From Haliclystus octoradiatus (Eukaryota > Cnidaria > Staurozoa > Stauromedusae > Haliclystidae): DNA of 64,000 bases. A program made the translations under genes and the position numbers. The notes beneath the pieces were generated by a model. It was not told the DNA's origin. It ran no database searches and saw only the letters and a program-made list of their open reading frames with translations. Below, piece by piece: positions 12,410-23,209 of the stretch. The stretch spans positions 9,720,650 through 9,784,649 of the forward strand of contig OU744448.1 of NCBI GenBank assembly GCA_916610825.1, in the 5' to 3' direction. Within the stretch, counting starts at the first letter, position 1, and the number at the start of each line of letters is the position of its first letter.

Positions 12410-14163
12410 CGTTGTTGAATTAAAGCGATGGCTTGTATGTCATGGTGATAAAGTAGTTAGTACAGAGAATGTCTTGATTACCAGAGTGAAGGGATGTATT
12501 ACAATCAAGAAAAATGTTGATCTGAAGGTTGACGATGGTAAATGGTACGATGAGAAATGTTCTTCTTCGAAATCCACTTCGACAAGCAGCTCAACATCAA
12601 TATCGACTGTAGGCCTATGCGTTTTACAATAGAATAACTGTAAACATTTTTCTTCAAGAAATCTACCAACTTTCTTTAATTATGGTCATGTCTAACATTA
12701 TCTTATTGAATCTGTAGATAGTGAGCTTTACGATGATTTGAGTGAAGATAAGGACGAAGATCTAGCCTCTTCCACAAATGCAGCTACTGAAAAACCTCAG
12801 AATGGCAGAAATTTATTAAAAAGTGCCTTAGTTGACAATGTTACAGATAATAGTGAAGGTAAACATTATTTTGTTCGTGGTCATGTACAATCCTCAATGA
12901 AGAAAGACTTTCCCCCTCAAGGTAAACATTACAATCAGTTGTACTAGTGGCTAGACTTTGAAAGCAACTTGCACGTGTGTTGCCAAATGCTTGGGGAGAT
13001 GTAATTATGTTGCTGCAATATTGTTGAAACTTCTTGACTATGTTACCGATCATGGTTGTACTGTTGTTGCATCTTCCACATCTCAGCCTTGTTCTTGGAT
13101 TCGTGGTAAAATGTGTGAAAAGAAACCCAAAATCCTGTCATCAAACCAGTTATATTTCTAGCAAAAGTTCATCTTCAAATCAGATATTTGACTGGGATCC
13201 TCGTCCTTCTAAATACCGTAAATGTATTGATGAAAGCCTAAAGAATAAGTTTATTATTAATCTACAATCATCATCTAATCCAGCTGACCCTAGTGAATTA
13301 ACAATGTGGGAAACATCATTATCTATCAATTATTAAGACTTTAAATTCAGTTTGGTTGATGCAAATATTTTGAAGGAACAAGTTGGCTTGTTATGCAATG
13401 TCTACATGAGCAATGTAACTTGATATGTAACACTACCAATGGATCTGATATGGTCCCAGATACTATACTGTAAATCAGGCAGATTCAGATACGTGGTTCG
13501 TTAATCGTTGGCCTAGAATTACTGCATCTCCTTGTCACAAGGTGATGAATATGGGGAGAATTTTGAATAAGGACTCATCTGTGATGCAAGTCATGTATGT
13601 CACTACCTACGAGATCTCTTTTGGGCTGAAAAGAAGTCGCTATACAAGGGATATTCAATATGGTATTGACGAAGAAAATTCGGCAAGGAATGCGATACTA
13701 AAGCAAGTGGAAATTCAGTTGTAAATACTGGTTTGTGGGTAAACAAGGCATACCGATCGACATATCGATCACCCTGTAGACGGTGCTGAGATCACTGAAA
13801 TCAAGTGTCTCAAAATTTTAAGAGTAACAAATGTAAATGATGTATGTACTTTTTCTCAGAATGCTAGCATGAAAAATTTGCTGCTAGTAATGCATTACTA
13901 TTTGCGGCAGTAAGCTCAGACTGAAGATGCTTCATGATTATTACTATCACATACAACTGACACTGATTCTTACTGGTGTGAAATATTGTGAATATGTATT
14001 GCACAGCAAAATTGGTCCTCCCTCGACTGAACGTATTTTGCCTGATTGTAATGTCCAGAATGATATAATTATGTACGGAATCAAGTTCTGGTATCAGGTT
14101 ATGGTACCAGAATATTTCTTAATGCGAGTACCAAGAAGACTTTTGCTGATTTTATGTGTATAA
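12410..14163 (+). pseudogene. SAP - SWIM zinc finger - YqaJ-like nuclease relic
   Basis: Three modules appear in order. From about 12413 a SAP-like helix pair reads ELKRWLVCHGDKV..LITRVKGCI, followed by VDLKVDDGKWYDEK. A possible intron (GTAGGC near 12609 to CTGTAG near 12718) precedes an acidic linker. From about 12955 a SWIM-type zinc-binding pattern reads CTCVAKCLGRCNYVAA (Asn where His is usual), then SSTSQPCSW. From about 13500 the frame turns YqaJ-like: RWPRITASPCHKV, YGIDEENSARNAIL, then EITEIKC (near 13795), which matches the usual E-I-K catalytic strand, and later YYHIQLTLILTGVKYCEYV. Stops and frame changes (near 12946, 13337, 13722) break it, so it is a decayed copy. YqaJ proteins are lambda-exonuclease-like DNA nucleases; multicopy metazoan SAP/SWIM versions have unknown function. 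Confidence 0.6.
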
Positions 14164-14493
14164 TTGAAATCATAAATTTTTATAGCGGAGCACAACAATA
14201 AAGTGTTACATTGTTTAGTTTGTATTTTTATGATAACCATCTCAGAATTTCATTCAACTGATTAATAAAGTGTTTGTTATCTGTGTCTCCCACTACAGTA
14301 ATGCATATGGCTAAACTTCGGGTAAACCGACCATATATTGATTGATTGATTGATTGATAAAATTTGCATAGCAATAAAAAAATGCCATGCCAGAAAAATA
14401 TACAGGATAAAAAGTTAATTATTATCACTTATAACAGCCTCTAATATTAATATTTATAAAGAAATGAAATGCGATTAAATGAACAATGAATAT
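14164..14493. other. no gene seen
   Basis: Non-coding sequence with a short (attg)n run at 14337-14357. Nothing else is supported. Confidence 0.5.
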
Positions 14494-15150
14494 CTACAGC
14501 ATATCTTTACAAGATTTAGATAAGTCTATCTTAGATAAGTTATGCTTGAAAGAATTAATAGATTTTGATGAAACAACATCAATTGGAAGGTCATTCCACC
14601 ATGGGACGACGTGGTTACAAAAAAAGTGTTTTATAAAATCATTAGCGTAGTTTTTGTTTTTTAATTTTAAAATTTTGTAAAATAAATGAAGATCGAGCTG
14701 TACTCGACGAACTTCCAATGATTGTAGACCAAGTTGATTTAGACGATCTTAATAATCAGTTGTCTTTATGCCAGCAAGCGAACAAACTTTTTTTGTAAAC
14801 CATCATTGGACCTTTTTAATCAACATTATGTCCTTAAGTCTAAACGGAATCCATGCTGGTGTGGCAGATTCGTACGTATACGTAATAGGCTGACATTAAT
14901 AATAAGGGATCGCATGACGTGAAACATTTTATAAAAGATATAACCTAGAGAACGTCTGAAGTTAAATAAGAGCAGTGTTTGTTCCATCTTAAATCTGATT
15001 TCATAAACACACCAATATCTCGAACTTCGTTTACCTCAGTTAATGGATGATTGGATAGCGAAAATTGTAATGATGGAATGTTTGTATTACCAAATAACAT
15101 AGAGCAGAATTTTTCAAATGAGATGCGAAGTTGCTAAACCTCGGTCCCAA
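14494..15150 (-). pseudogene. LINE RT C-terminal fragment
   Basis: The minus-strand frames give the C-terminal part of a non-LTR retrotransposon ORF2. From about 15090 leftward come a decayed VNEVRDIGVF, a KKVCSLAGIKTTDY segment, then LGLQSLEVRRVQLDLHLFYK and the typical terminal motif VVPWWNDLPIDVV before FKHNLSKIDLS. It stops near 14494. The last 74 codons are open, but upstream frames carry stops. It is a dead, 5'-truncated insertion. Confidence 0.65.
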
Positions 15151-15212
15151 ACATATTAATTAGGTTTACAATTCACTAAGACAGTGAATTTTGTTTGAAA
15201 TACTCTTAACTA

Positions 15213-15514
15213 TAATTCACCAAGGGCAAAAAACTACTATATGTGAAGTGCATGCACTCTTGATAATGTGTGACAAAATGATTTTAAATTTTATAGCCGG
15301 CCTCTCATTGTAGATTTACTCTGTCTAGAAAAAAATGTACAGTGCATTTTCTATAACGTTTATCAAACAAATCTATGATTTGATGTACTTGTATGTTTAA
15401 TTCACTCAGGGCACAAACAACTACTGTATTTAAATCGCACTCCTGATAACATTGAAAAATTGTCTATGATTCTATAGCTGACCCTCCATTGAGAATTTAT
15501 CCTGTCTAAGCGAC
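15213..15514. repeat. satellite-like 185-bp units interrupted by an LTR element
   Basis: A first unit at 15213-15397 and a second from 15398 share taattcac, gggca(a/c)aaa, ctactgt/actactat, ttgataa/ctgataa and ctgtcta blocks. The second unit stops at 15514, where Gypsy element A begins. Its expected continuation (tgtacagtgca..., as at 15333 in the first unit) resumes at 21535 beyond the 3' LTR. The element therefore inserted into this repeat. Confidence 0.65.
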
Positions 15515-15685
15515 TGTAGTGACCGTTATCTACGTCACAACTGTACTGTAATTATCGACATAAATATGTATTGCGAAATAGATAATTATCAACATGATGA
15601 AGCTGAAAGTATATTATTACAACTTTACCAAGCAAATCAACTAGTATTATTTGAGTATCTCTTCTCTATCTTTAACATTGCTACC
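15515..15685 (+). repeat. 5' LTR of Gypsy element A
   Basis: It begins TGTAGTGACCGTT and ends near TTTAACATTGCTAC. It matches 21368-21529 along most of its length (gacataaatatgtattgcga block and following). The join to coding sequence (AAGTGGCATTC...) follows at once with no leader or primer-binding site, which shows an internal deletion. Confidence 0.8.
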
Positions 15686-17241
15686 AAGTGGCATTCATTT
15701 GGTGACTACTGTGCTCTCAATAATGCAACCATTCCTGATAGATATCCAATTCCACACATCCAAGACGTTTCTGCCTCTCTTCGTGGTATGAAATTTTTTT
15801 CCAAGATCGATTTGGTACGTGCATATCATCAAATACCTGTCGCGCCGGAGGACTTTCAAAAGACTGCCGTTATCACCCCCTTTGGCCTCTTCGAATTCAC
15901 AAGGATGCCCTTTGGACTATGTAATGCGGTCCAAACATTTCAACGGATCATGAATGACGTCTGCCGGCCATTCAATTTTGTCCATGTCTATCTGGATGAT
16001 ATTCTCGTTGCTAGTCCAACCTTCGAACAGTATGTAGTTGACTGTCGCAGCCTTTTCACGCGCCTGGAAGAGTATGGCTTAATCATCTATCCTACCAAGT
16101 GCCAATTTGATTAAATCAATCTCGACTTTCTTGGGTATAAGATTGATGTTGCTGGAATCAGCCCATTGCCTGACCGTGTCCCTGCTATTTCACAGTATCC
16201 AACCCTGATAGATTTTCGATCTCTACGTGAGTACTTTGGATTGTTGAACTTCTATGGACGGTTCATCCAAAATTGTGCCTCAGTACTTCTTCCACTCTAC
16301 GGTCTACTAAGTGGAAAGCCAAAAACTTTAAACTGGACCGAAGATTGTGAATCCTACTTCAAAGACAGTAAAGCTGCACTCGTAACGGCTACACTCCTTA
16401 CATACCCTAAAGCTAACGCCCAAACAAGTATCACTACTGATGCATCTGCTGTCGCTGTTGGTGCAGTCCTGGAGCAGTACATACAAGGGCAATGGCCCCC
16501 CTCTGTTTCTTTTCACGCAAGCTTCGCCTTCAATAAACTCGACATAGTGCTTTTGATAGATAACTTCTTGCTGTTTATTTGGCCATCAAACATTCCCGCT
16601 ATTTCGTTGAACGGCGCCCATTTGATGTGTTTACTGATCATAAGCCTCTGACGTTTGCCCTCATTAACAAAACAAATCATCCAACATCTAGGCATATCAG
16701 ACACCTTGCTTTCATTTCAGAATTTACTTCACACATCAATCATCTTAAAGGAAACACAACGTGGTGGACGACGCCTTATCCAGAATATCCATCCAATCTG
16801 TTGCCGCACTAACATCTTATGTCGACCTTTTTGATCTCGCAAAAGCTCAAGCTGCTGAAAAAGACTCCCTAGCATCTTCAATCAAGTCATCTCTCCATCT
16901 TGTTCCAATTCCTCTTCCAGGATCCTCTATACCATTACTTTGTGACACCTCCACCCCTCAACCACGCCCACCTGTTCCTGTTTCCAAACGGAAGGCCATT
17001 TTCGATCAGCTCCACAACTTGTCTCATCCTGGTATAAGAGCTACACGACGTTTAATATTCTCACGGTTTTTCTGGCCTGGTCTGCAAAAAGATGTTGGCA
17101 ACTGGGCGAAAACTTGCATCCAATGTCAACGTGCCAAAGTTCACCGTCATACTATTCCTTGTCCAGAAGTCATCGTTCTATCAAATCGTCGTTTTGATCA
17201 AATCCATGTGGACATAGTTGGACCTCTACCAATCTCTAACG
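15686..17241 (+). pseudogene. RT - RNase H - integrase N-terminal part of Gypsy A
   Basis: RT starts at once with FGDYCALNNATIPDRYPIPH and has KIDLVRAYHQIPV, TRMPFGLCNA and the catalytic YLDD (VYLDDILVA, near 15995). A stop at 16112-16114 and further breaks follow. RT thumb and connection continue at 16166 (REYFGLLNFYGRF), RNase H has TTDASAVAVGAVL, and after a frameshift FTDHKPLTFAL. Another shift leads to VDDALSRIS and the integrase zinc finger, HNLSHPGIRATRRLI ... CIQCQ. The integrase core begins (FDQIHVDIVGPLP, first catalytic Asp) and is cut at 17241. At least three breaks make it non-functional. Confidence 0.85.
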
Positions 17242-17374
17242 TGTTGGAGACGTAATAATAACACAATATATATAGAAGGTAATCGTATAACCGTATCATA
17301 GTAGAGATGAGCATAAAACATATTACAAGACTGGGATCTAACCCGTAAATTTACACAAGTCACATGACACTACA
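17242..17374 (-). repeat. 3' LTR of Gypsy element B
   Basis: On the minus strand it begins TGTAGTGTCATGTGAC and ends CGTCTCCAACA, the usual TG...CA. The purine tract GAAGAAGAGGCA lies immediately upstream (17375-17386 on plus). No second copy was found in the window, so the limits rest on the terminal motifs alone. Confidence 0.6.
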
Positions 17375-17387
17375 TGCCTCTTCTTCA

Positions 17388-20300
17388 GCGAGTGTAACGT
17401 TGTGGTGGCGGACCCGGTCGCTGCATCTGGGCTTCATCTGTTGGATGTGACCACTATCTTCATCTTCGTCGATTGGAGATGGCTGATGTTGTACATCTCC
17501 CAAAATCTGTGCGTCTTCTTCCTCTGGCTCTTCAGGGTTGCCAAATGGTCGAAGGAATCGTCTGTTTCTCTAATACAGGCGACCAGTCTCTGATTTGATC
17601 AGGTAACTTCTCTGTCTTGGGTATACGTTGACGATTTCTCCTACTAACCGCAATTTTTTTGATGTAGGATTTTGAACTCGGAAAACATCACCATCTTCCA
17701 AAAGTGATAGATCTTTCGCCGTTGAATCGTATTGGATTTTTGCTTTTGCTCTGAGCTTGACTGATTTTTCATCTGCTTCTTGGACAAGCTTCATCACAGA
17801 GCTCTGAAAAACCAGAGGATGTGTTGGTATCCTAGATCTTAACGGCCTGCCAAATAAACAAGCACCCGGGCTTATTCCATCTGCGGAAGGTGTGTTCCTC
17901 AGCTCGATGATGGCATATGTGAATGCAGGTGTATCTAATGCACCACGTGGGCTGACCTTCGTCATCAAGGCCTTCATGACCTTAACTGCAGCTTCAGCAT
18001 GTCCATTGGCTTTCGGGTGATATGGAGAGGATGGATCATGTAGTGTGTTCCATTCCAAGCAATGTTTGGCAAGCTCTCTGCTTTGGAAAGGTGGTCCTCC
18101 ATCACTCGTTAGTCTTGCTGGCAGACCCATCATTCTGGCCCACTGTAAGATGAAATGTGCCACATGATCTGTATTTGCACCATTGCTACCAAAGTTGTAC
18201 ACCTCTTTCCTACCGGAGTACTTATCTGTTATGATCAAGTACTCCCGACCAGCGAAAGAAAACAGATCCGTGGCAATTGCCTAACCTGGACGAGTTGCGG
18301 GAATGTCAGAATGAAGAGTTTCTTTGCATAGGCTGGCACGATTATCTTAAGAAGGTGAGCAATTTTGCACCAGGTTCGATATGTCTTTTGTTAGGCCAGG
18401 CCAGAAGATGCATTCACGAGCACGTCGTAGTGTGCGAAATCTTCCTTGATGAAATGCGTGTAGGTGTTGCAATGTTTCCTGTCGTATTGCACTTGGAATA
18501 AAGAGGCGATGTTGCTGAAAAAGAACTACGTTGTCCACTACTGACAGGCCTTTGTGGAATGTTTTGAAGTCTTGCAAAACGTTATCTTTCCAGGCTGTAT
18601 GACCTGGTTTGTGAGGAATGGCATCGCGGAGTTTACAATGTTGCTTGTCGTTATAATCTGCAGCAAGGACTTTATCCAGGATGATATCTGGATTTGTTGC
18701 TTGATGACTTGGTAGTAGAACCGAACAAAGAGTAAAGGAGGCGAATGCTTCAATTTCAATTTCACCAGCGAGATCATCTTCTTCAGGTTGATTGACTGGG
18801 TTGCGAGAGAGACAGTCCACCACCACATGCTGTGTTCCAGGACGCCATAATGCCGTGAAATTATAACTCGATAACTTTTCTTTCAGTCGAATAATGCGTG
18901 GTGTATCAATGCTATCCAAGGTTTTGTAATTCAGGATTGCCTCCAGTGGCTTGTGATCGACCAGAACTGCAAAATGCGATCCAAGTAGGAACAGACGGCA
19001 TTTTTGGATTGCCCAAACAACAGCTAATAACTCAATTTCTGTCACTGAGTAATTTGACTCCGTGGGTGTCACAAACTTCGAACCACACTGCAGAAGATGC
19101 CATGTATTATCATTATGTTGTTGCCATAATGCAAATACAAGCCCCTGTGACTGCGCTTCATCCGTTTCCAATCTTACCTTTGAACCTTGGATGAATTGCG
19201 CCAACTTTCTAGGATTTGAAAGCATCGCAATAACTTCATCAAATGCTTTCTGTTGATGTCCTTCCCAAAGAAAAGTGGAACGGGGGGACAAAAGTGCTCG
19301 GAGTGGCTGCATCAGCTCAGAAATATCGGCTGTGAATGCCTCAAACTGCTGGACCAGTCCACAGAAAGATCGCAGATCAGTGCGAGTTTGAGGGATGGGG
19401 AATTTACCGAGTGCATCAACCAATTCTGGATTCACCGAATACCCTCTGCCATCGATGACATAACCACACCACTGTACCTTTTCCTCAGCATAGACAAACT
19501 TCTTCCTGCCAAGTGTTATACCTGCTTCCATACAACACTTCAGTATTGAGCGAACTCGTTCATCGTGTGTGGCAAAATCGGAATCAAAAATGATGTAGTC
19601 CTCAACCACTTTCAGGACATTGCCAATTCCTTTGATAGCGTCATCCCCTCTTCTATTGTGTTAATCACTTGCACACGAAAGACCCATAGCATTACGACAA
19701 AATCGCTTAAAGCCCCATGGTGTGATGAAGGTTGCCAGTGGGCGTGATTCTTTGGCCAGGGGTACCTGTCAATAACCATGGCGAGCATCCAGTGTTGTGA
19801 AATACTTCATACCAGCCGGTATCTTTGCAACTTCCTCTCGTGGAACTTTCGTAGCATAACCTGGTCTTTTTACATATGGGTTTAATGACGTAAAATCTAC
19901 TGTAATACGTGGTTCACTTCACCCTTTATTTGGAACGACTACCATTGGATGCTGCCAATCAGGGGTTTCACCAATTGATACATTCTCGATGATTCCATTG
20001 GAGGTCATTTCAATTAATTTGTTCTTCACAGTATCTTCCCAGTGAAGAGGGATGCTATAGGCTTTATAGCTTCGAATTGGTTTGGCCTCTGGAGTGAGTT
20101 TGATAACCATTTCAGGACCAGTCATAGCTTTCAAAGGAGCATCATCACTGATAGGAAAGATATCAGAGAAATCTGATAAAATCTGCTCCTTCTGTGTTGC
20201 AACAATAGGCTCCGACTCCTTGATCTTGGGGGATCTTTCAGTATTTCTCTTAAGAGACAATGCGTTTAGGGTATTGTAGGTAGGGGATTTTACAGACTCT

Positions 20301-20660
20301 TCAATATGGGGCCATTCAGGAGGGAGTAGACCTAAAGCAATACATCCTGCTTTGCTCAATAACGGTAAACTACAACCTTCCACTATATGGACAACTGCAT
20401 CATAAGAGTGTCCACCACGTCGCAATGTCATGTTAGCTTTTCCGTAGCCGTCAGAGTCTTCCCGTCTGCGCTGATCAGATGGTCGGTATCTTCCTTCAAT
20501 ACAAACTTCCCTTTGCCGCCAAATGTGGCCAAATCATCCCCACTCATAGCATAGCAGAACGCCCAGGGATCAGGTAACCACATCATGGTTGGATTACAAC
20601 GGGTGATATGACTTGTGGCCAGAGAGAGGGTGTCTTTTCTAACTTTTGTGACTGTTCCCG
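17388..20660 (-). pseudogene. pol of Gypsy element B (PR-RT-RH-IN), broken
   Basis: Three long minus-strand blocks are separated by stops. 20431-19919 carries the C-terminal half of a retropepsin-like domain and the RT start (HPMVVVPNKG then a stop). 19609-18347 carries the rest of RT, RNase H (TDEAQSQGLVFAL, VDHKPLEAIL, VDCLSRNP) and the integrase zinc region (HQGRFRTLRRA, FWPGL). 18238-17570 is the integrase core: first Asp in TDLFSF just upstream (near 18258), second in TSDGGPPF, Glu in NGHAEAAVK. The polymerase motif normally xxDD reads VVEDY, so the first catalytic Asp is replaced. Stops near 19918, within 19610-19918 and at 17567-17569 confirm decay. The tail ends RNRRFLRPFG. Confidence 0.8.
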
Positions 20661-20676
20661 CCGTAAGGGGGTTAGT

Positions 20677-21003
20677 TTAGAGTTCACAATTTTGTGCCTT
20701 GGTGTCAGATTTGATTGACATGCATTCTGAACGGTAATGTCCTCTTTTGTTGCAATTGAAACATAGGTCTGGGGTCAAGTGGGGTCCTTTACCACAATTC
20801 CTGCAGAGCTGTGCGTTGGGGGAAGTAGTACTGCTGGCATTTGGCTTTTTTGTTTGTTTACCACGCCTATATGCAGACTTGCCATTTCCCTCTCTAGATA
20901 CAAAGCTGATTGTACTATGAGAGTTTGATCTGTGATTGAGATGATCATGTGTTTTCTGACTTGCCTCCTGCGTCCGGCACCTGTCACAAAGTCTCATAGC
21001 CAC
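20677..21003 (-). pseudogene. gag C-terminal zinc-knuckle fragment of Gypsy B
   Basis: An open minus-strand frame has the gag motif [13 protein letters not shown] near its start and ends with two cysteine knuckles: CRNCGKGPHLTPDLC (C-x2-C-x4-H-x5-C) and CFNCNKRGHYRSEC (C-x2-C-x4-H-x4-C). The Met at 21003 is at the truncation junction and is not a real start; most of gag is missing. Confidence 0.7.
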
Positions 21004-21327
21004 TCACCTTCTCATATTCCACCAGCACTCGATACGTCTACCCATGTTTTTGTTCGACACGATGCCCATCGTACTCTACTTCAACCACCATATGACGGAC
21101 CTTTCAAGGTGCTATCACGATACAAAGACTAATTCATCTTGGACTTTGATCATCGTAAAGATTCGGTTCTATTGCTCGTCTCAAACCTGCTTTCCTTGAT
21201 TTTAAATACTCCTTTGGACTCTACAACTGGCAACACCAACGACACCATCCAGCCAACAAGTTTTCCTGTTCAAAGTACAGCTCGCTCTGGTCGTCTTACT
21301 CAACCACGTCTACGTTATTCTGCCTAA
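21001..21327 (+). pseudogene. pol C-terminus of Gypsy element A
   Basis: The plus-strand frame has the terminal part of a Gypsy integrase: [33 protein letters not shown], then a stop and DFDHRKDSV, which corresponds to the GPY/F-type C-terminal module. It ends with QSTARSGRLTQPRLRYSA and a stop 40 bp before the 3' LTR. It is the continuation of the pol cut at 17241. Confidence 0.75.
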
Positions 21328-21367
21328 CCGTGAACATTGATGAACATCCTCACTGGTTAGGGAGTAA

Positions 21368-21529
21368 TGCAGTGACCGTTACAGCTGTACTATAACTAGC
21401 GACATAAATATGTATTGCGAAATAGATAATTATCGACATGATGAAGTCGAAAGTATATTATTACAACTTTACCAAGCAAAGCAACTAGTATTATTTGAGA
21501 ATCTCTTCTCTATCTTTAACACTGCTACA
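21368..21529 (+). repeat. 3' LTR of Gypsy element A
   Basis: It begins TGCAGTGACCGTTACAGC and ends CACTGCTACA, followed by the CGAC target duplication. It matches the 5' LTR with scattered substitutions and a short length difference, so the insertion is not recent. Confidence 0.8.
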
Positions 21530-21717
21530 CGACCATGTACAGTGCACTTCCAATCATCTTGAACAATAACGTATCATCAAACGAATAGAAAATCAAAAAG
21601 CATCAACGTATGCTTTTTGTGATATCATAATATCAATCAATAATAAAATTTATCATAAAATATTGATATGCTGTACAAATAGGCATTAACAATACAGTTA
21701 TGTTACATATCTTAGCT

Positions 21718-21935
21718 TTATTTACCCAATAATAACTGGAAGTTCACAAGACAAGAGGCAACATATACAAGTTGTGATACTATGTGGCTGACGGGTAATG
21801 GGATCACATTTCCAACAAGCTTAAACTTTTTATGACGTTCTTTAAATCTTTCTACATGAATCCGAGCTCTTGCAGTATGTTTTATTGACAAGTTTTCCTC
21901 CCTCGTCAGGGAGTCTCGTTGGTTGAGACTTGAAG
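21718..21935 (-). pseudogene. DDE_Tnp_4-like transposase C-terminal fragment
   Basis: A minus-strand frame contains ARARIHVERFKERHKKFKL followed by a hydrophobic IVSQLVYVASCLVNFQ. The arrangement R-IHVER-x-KER-x3-F, preceded by SLTREENLS, is typical of the end of HARBI/THAP-associated DDE transposases. Nothing of the upstream catalytic core is present. Confidence 0.5.
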
Positions 21936-22142
21936 GGATATGTTTATAATACAGTCCAATATGGGAAACATTCAATCAGATATCAAGGCCCGTACATCTG
22001 GTCTAAACTTTGTCCAGATTTGAAGAAAGAACAAAGTTTAGAATGTTTCAAGATGAATGTAAGAAAAACAAACACTTCAAGCCTGCCTGCCTGTTTTTGT
22101 CAACTAGTTGAAAAAAAAAATAATAAAAAAAAATATATATAA
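21936..22142 (+). pseudogene. LINE ORF2 terminal fragment
   Basis: The frame YGKHSIRYQGPYIWSKLC..LKKEQSLECFKMNV matches the usual last ~40 residues of non-LTR retrotransposon ORF2 proteins (SIRYQG-x-x-W-x-x-L then an S-x-x-x-FK helix). It abuts the transposase fragment and ends in A-rich sequence (22111-22135), which could be its tail. Confidence 0.5.
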
Positions 22143-23204
22143 TATAAATATTATAATTGATAGTATTTCTTCCTATTTCACAATGGCCACCATGTTTTAT
22201 TCGTAGTAAAGCTCGTTGTTGAAATTGTTGATCCGATGGAAGCATATTTTCCATCATACGGCATTGCTGTTCTCCATGTGATGGTTGCCTCCCTCATAAC
22301 AATATCAGCTTGTTTTCATCGATTAGGTGTTTCCGTATATTTATTATATTTATTTATTATTTAGTATAGGTATAAGTATTATTATTATTATTATTAATTG
22401 TTATCCTAAAGTATTAAAGTCTACAGCATTATTTTGTATATATTTACTAAATAATGGCTAATCCCAAAAAAGTAGGAAAACGAAGAAATTTAAGCAAATT
22501 GGCTTGTTCAGGTGCTCAAAGAAGCTGTGTGGTGTCAATAAATATGTAGAAACTCTGTTATTTCACATATCAATATTTGTAGATTATTAAATTCTTATAT
22601 CTTCACCATATAAGCTGCAAATGAAACCAAAGTTTGCACAGTGTATCTTCAGAGCATTAGAAATAATATGCGTAAGTAATATTTTGATTCGATTCTTTTA
22701 AGCAGAGATATTGTTATTTTATAATTGCAGACCCATTGATAATTTCGATGGAGTATTAGAAAAGTTGTAATTTAGCAGTTATTGTGAGTTTTGTTTTCAG
22801 TTACAAGCTACAGCTACAATCCCTGCTGTTTATTTTACTTTGTTTTGATTGAAGATTTTTCAAAAAAATACCGCAATCAAAATCAAACAAACAATAATGA
22901 CGTTATAACCGTGAAATAGTCTCTTTTTAGAAAAATATTCAATATTTTTTTAATACAATAGAAACTATCCTAATATTATGTACTTCGGCCAAATTTCAGC
23001 TGAATTGAACAAGAAACAACAAAAAATAAAAGTTCAGGTCTGGGCAGTCCCCATTACTCATCATTTTGTAAAATATATCGTAGTTTTTTTGATATATCGA
23101 GTAGTAGCGGTAACTGTCTTTGCATTGATGCAGAGTCTGGTAAAACACGAGTTTAAACAAATAAAGATGAGGGTAATCAAGACAATAGAAATGAAATTAC
23201 AGAG
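22143..23204. other. non-coding sequence, no gene seen
   Basis: A (tta)n microsatellite lies at about 22378-22396. The rest has only short frames without recognisable protein. It ends at the CAGTG target duplication of the next element. Confidence 0.5.
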
Positions 23205-23209
23205 CAGTG

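Larger units (their letters stand above)
17242..21000 (-). mobile_element. Ty3/Gypsy-like element B, 5'-truncated
   Basis: The minus-strand element ends in a 133-bp 3' LTR (17242-17374) preceded by a purine tract, and runs through integrase, RNase H, RT, protease and gag up to about 21000. There the gag frame breaks abruptly into element A sequence. No 5' LTR or leader exists at that end. It sits exactly where A lost its integrase core. Simple LTR-element insertion does not give a 5' truncation, so recombination, a later deletion or an assembly join is needed. Confidence 0.75.
15515..21529 (+). mobile_element. Ty3/Gypsy-like LTR element A (composite, dead)
   Basis: Two short LTRs (about 162-172 bp) flank plus-strand pol pieces. 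The direct repeat CGAC at 15511-15514 and 21530-21533 is a 4-bp target duplication. The 5' LTR joins directly to the RT domain, so gag, protease and the start of RT are deleted. The middle of the integrase is missing and replaced by the minus-strand element B (17242 to about 21000). The C-terminal end of pol resumes at about 21000 and stops at 21325-21327, followed by a GGTTAGGGAG purine-rich stretch and the 3' LTR. Confidence 0.8.

Noticed and set aside
18898-19549. Plus-strand frames of about 98 codons
   Set aside because: They are antisense shadows of the minus-strand RT/RNase H/integrase of Gypsy element B.
22375-22396. (tta)n run as a possible CRISPR-like or satellite array
   Set aside because: It is a simple microsatellite; there is no spacer-repeat pattern and the window is eukaryotic.
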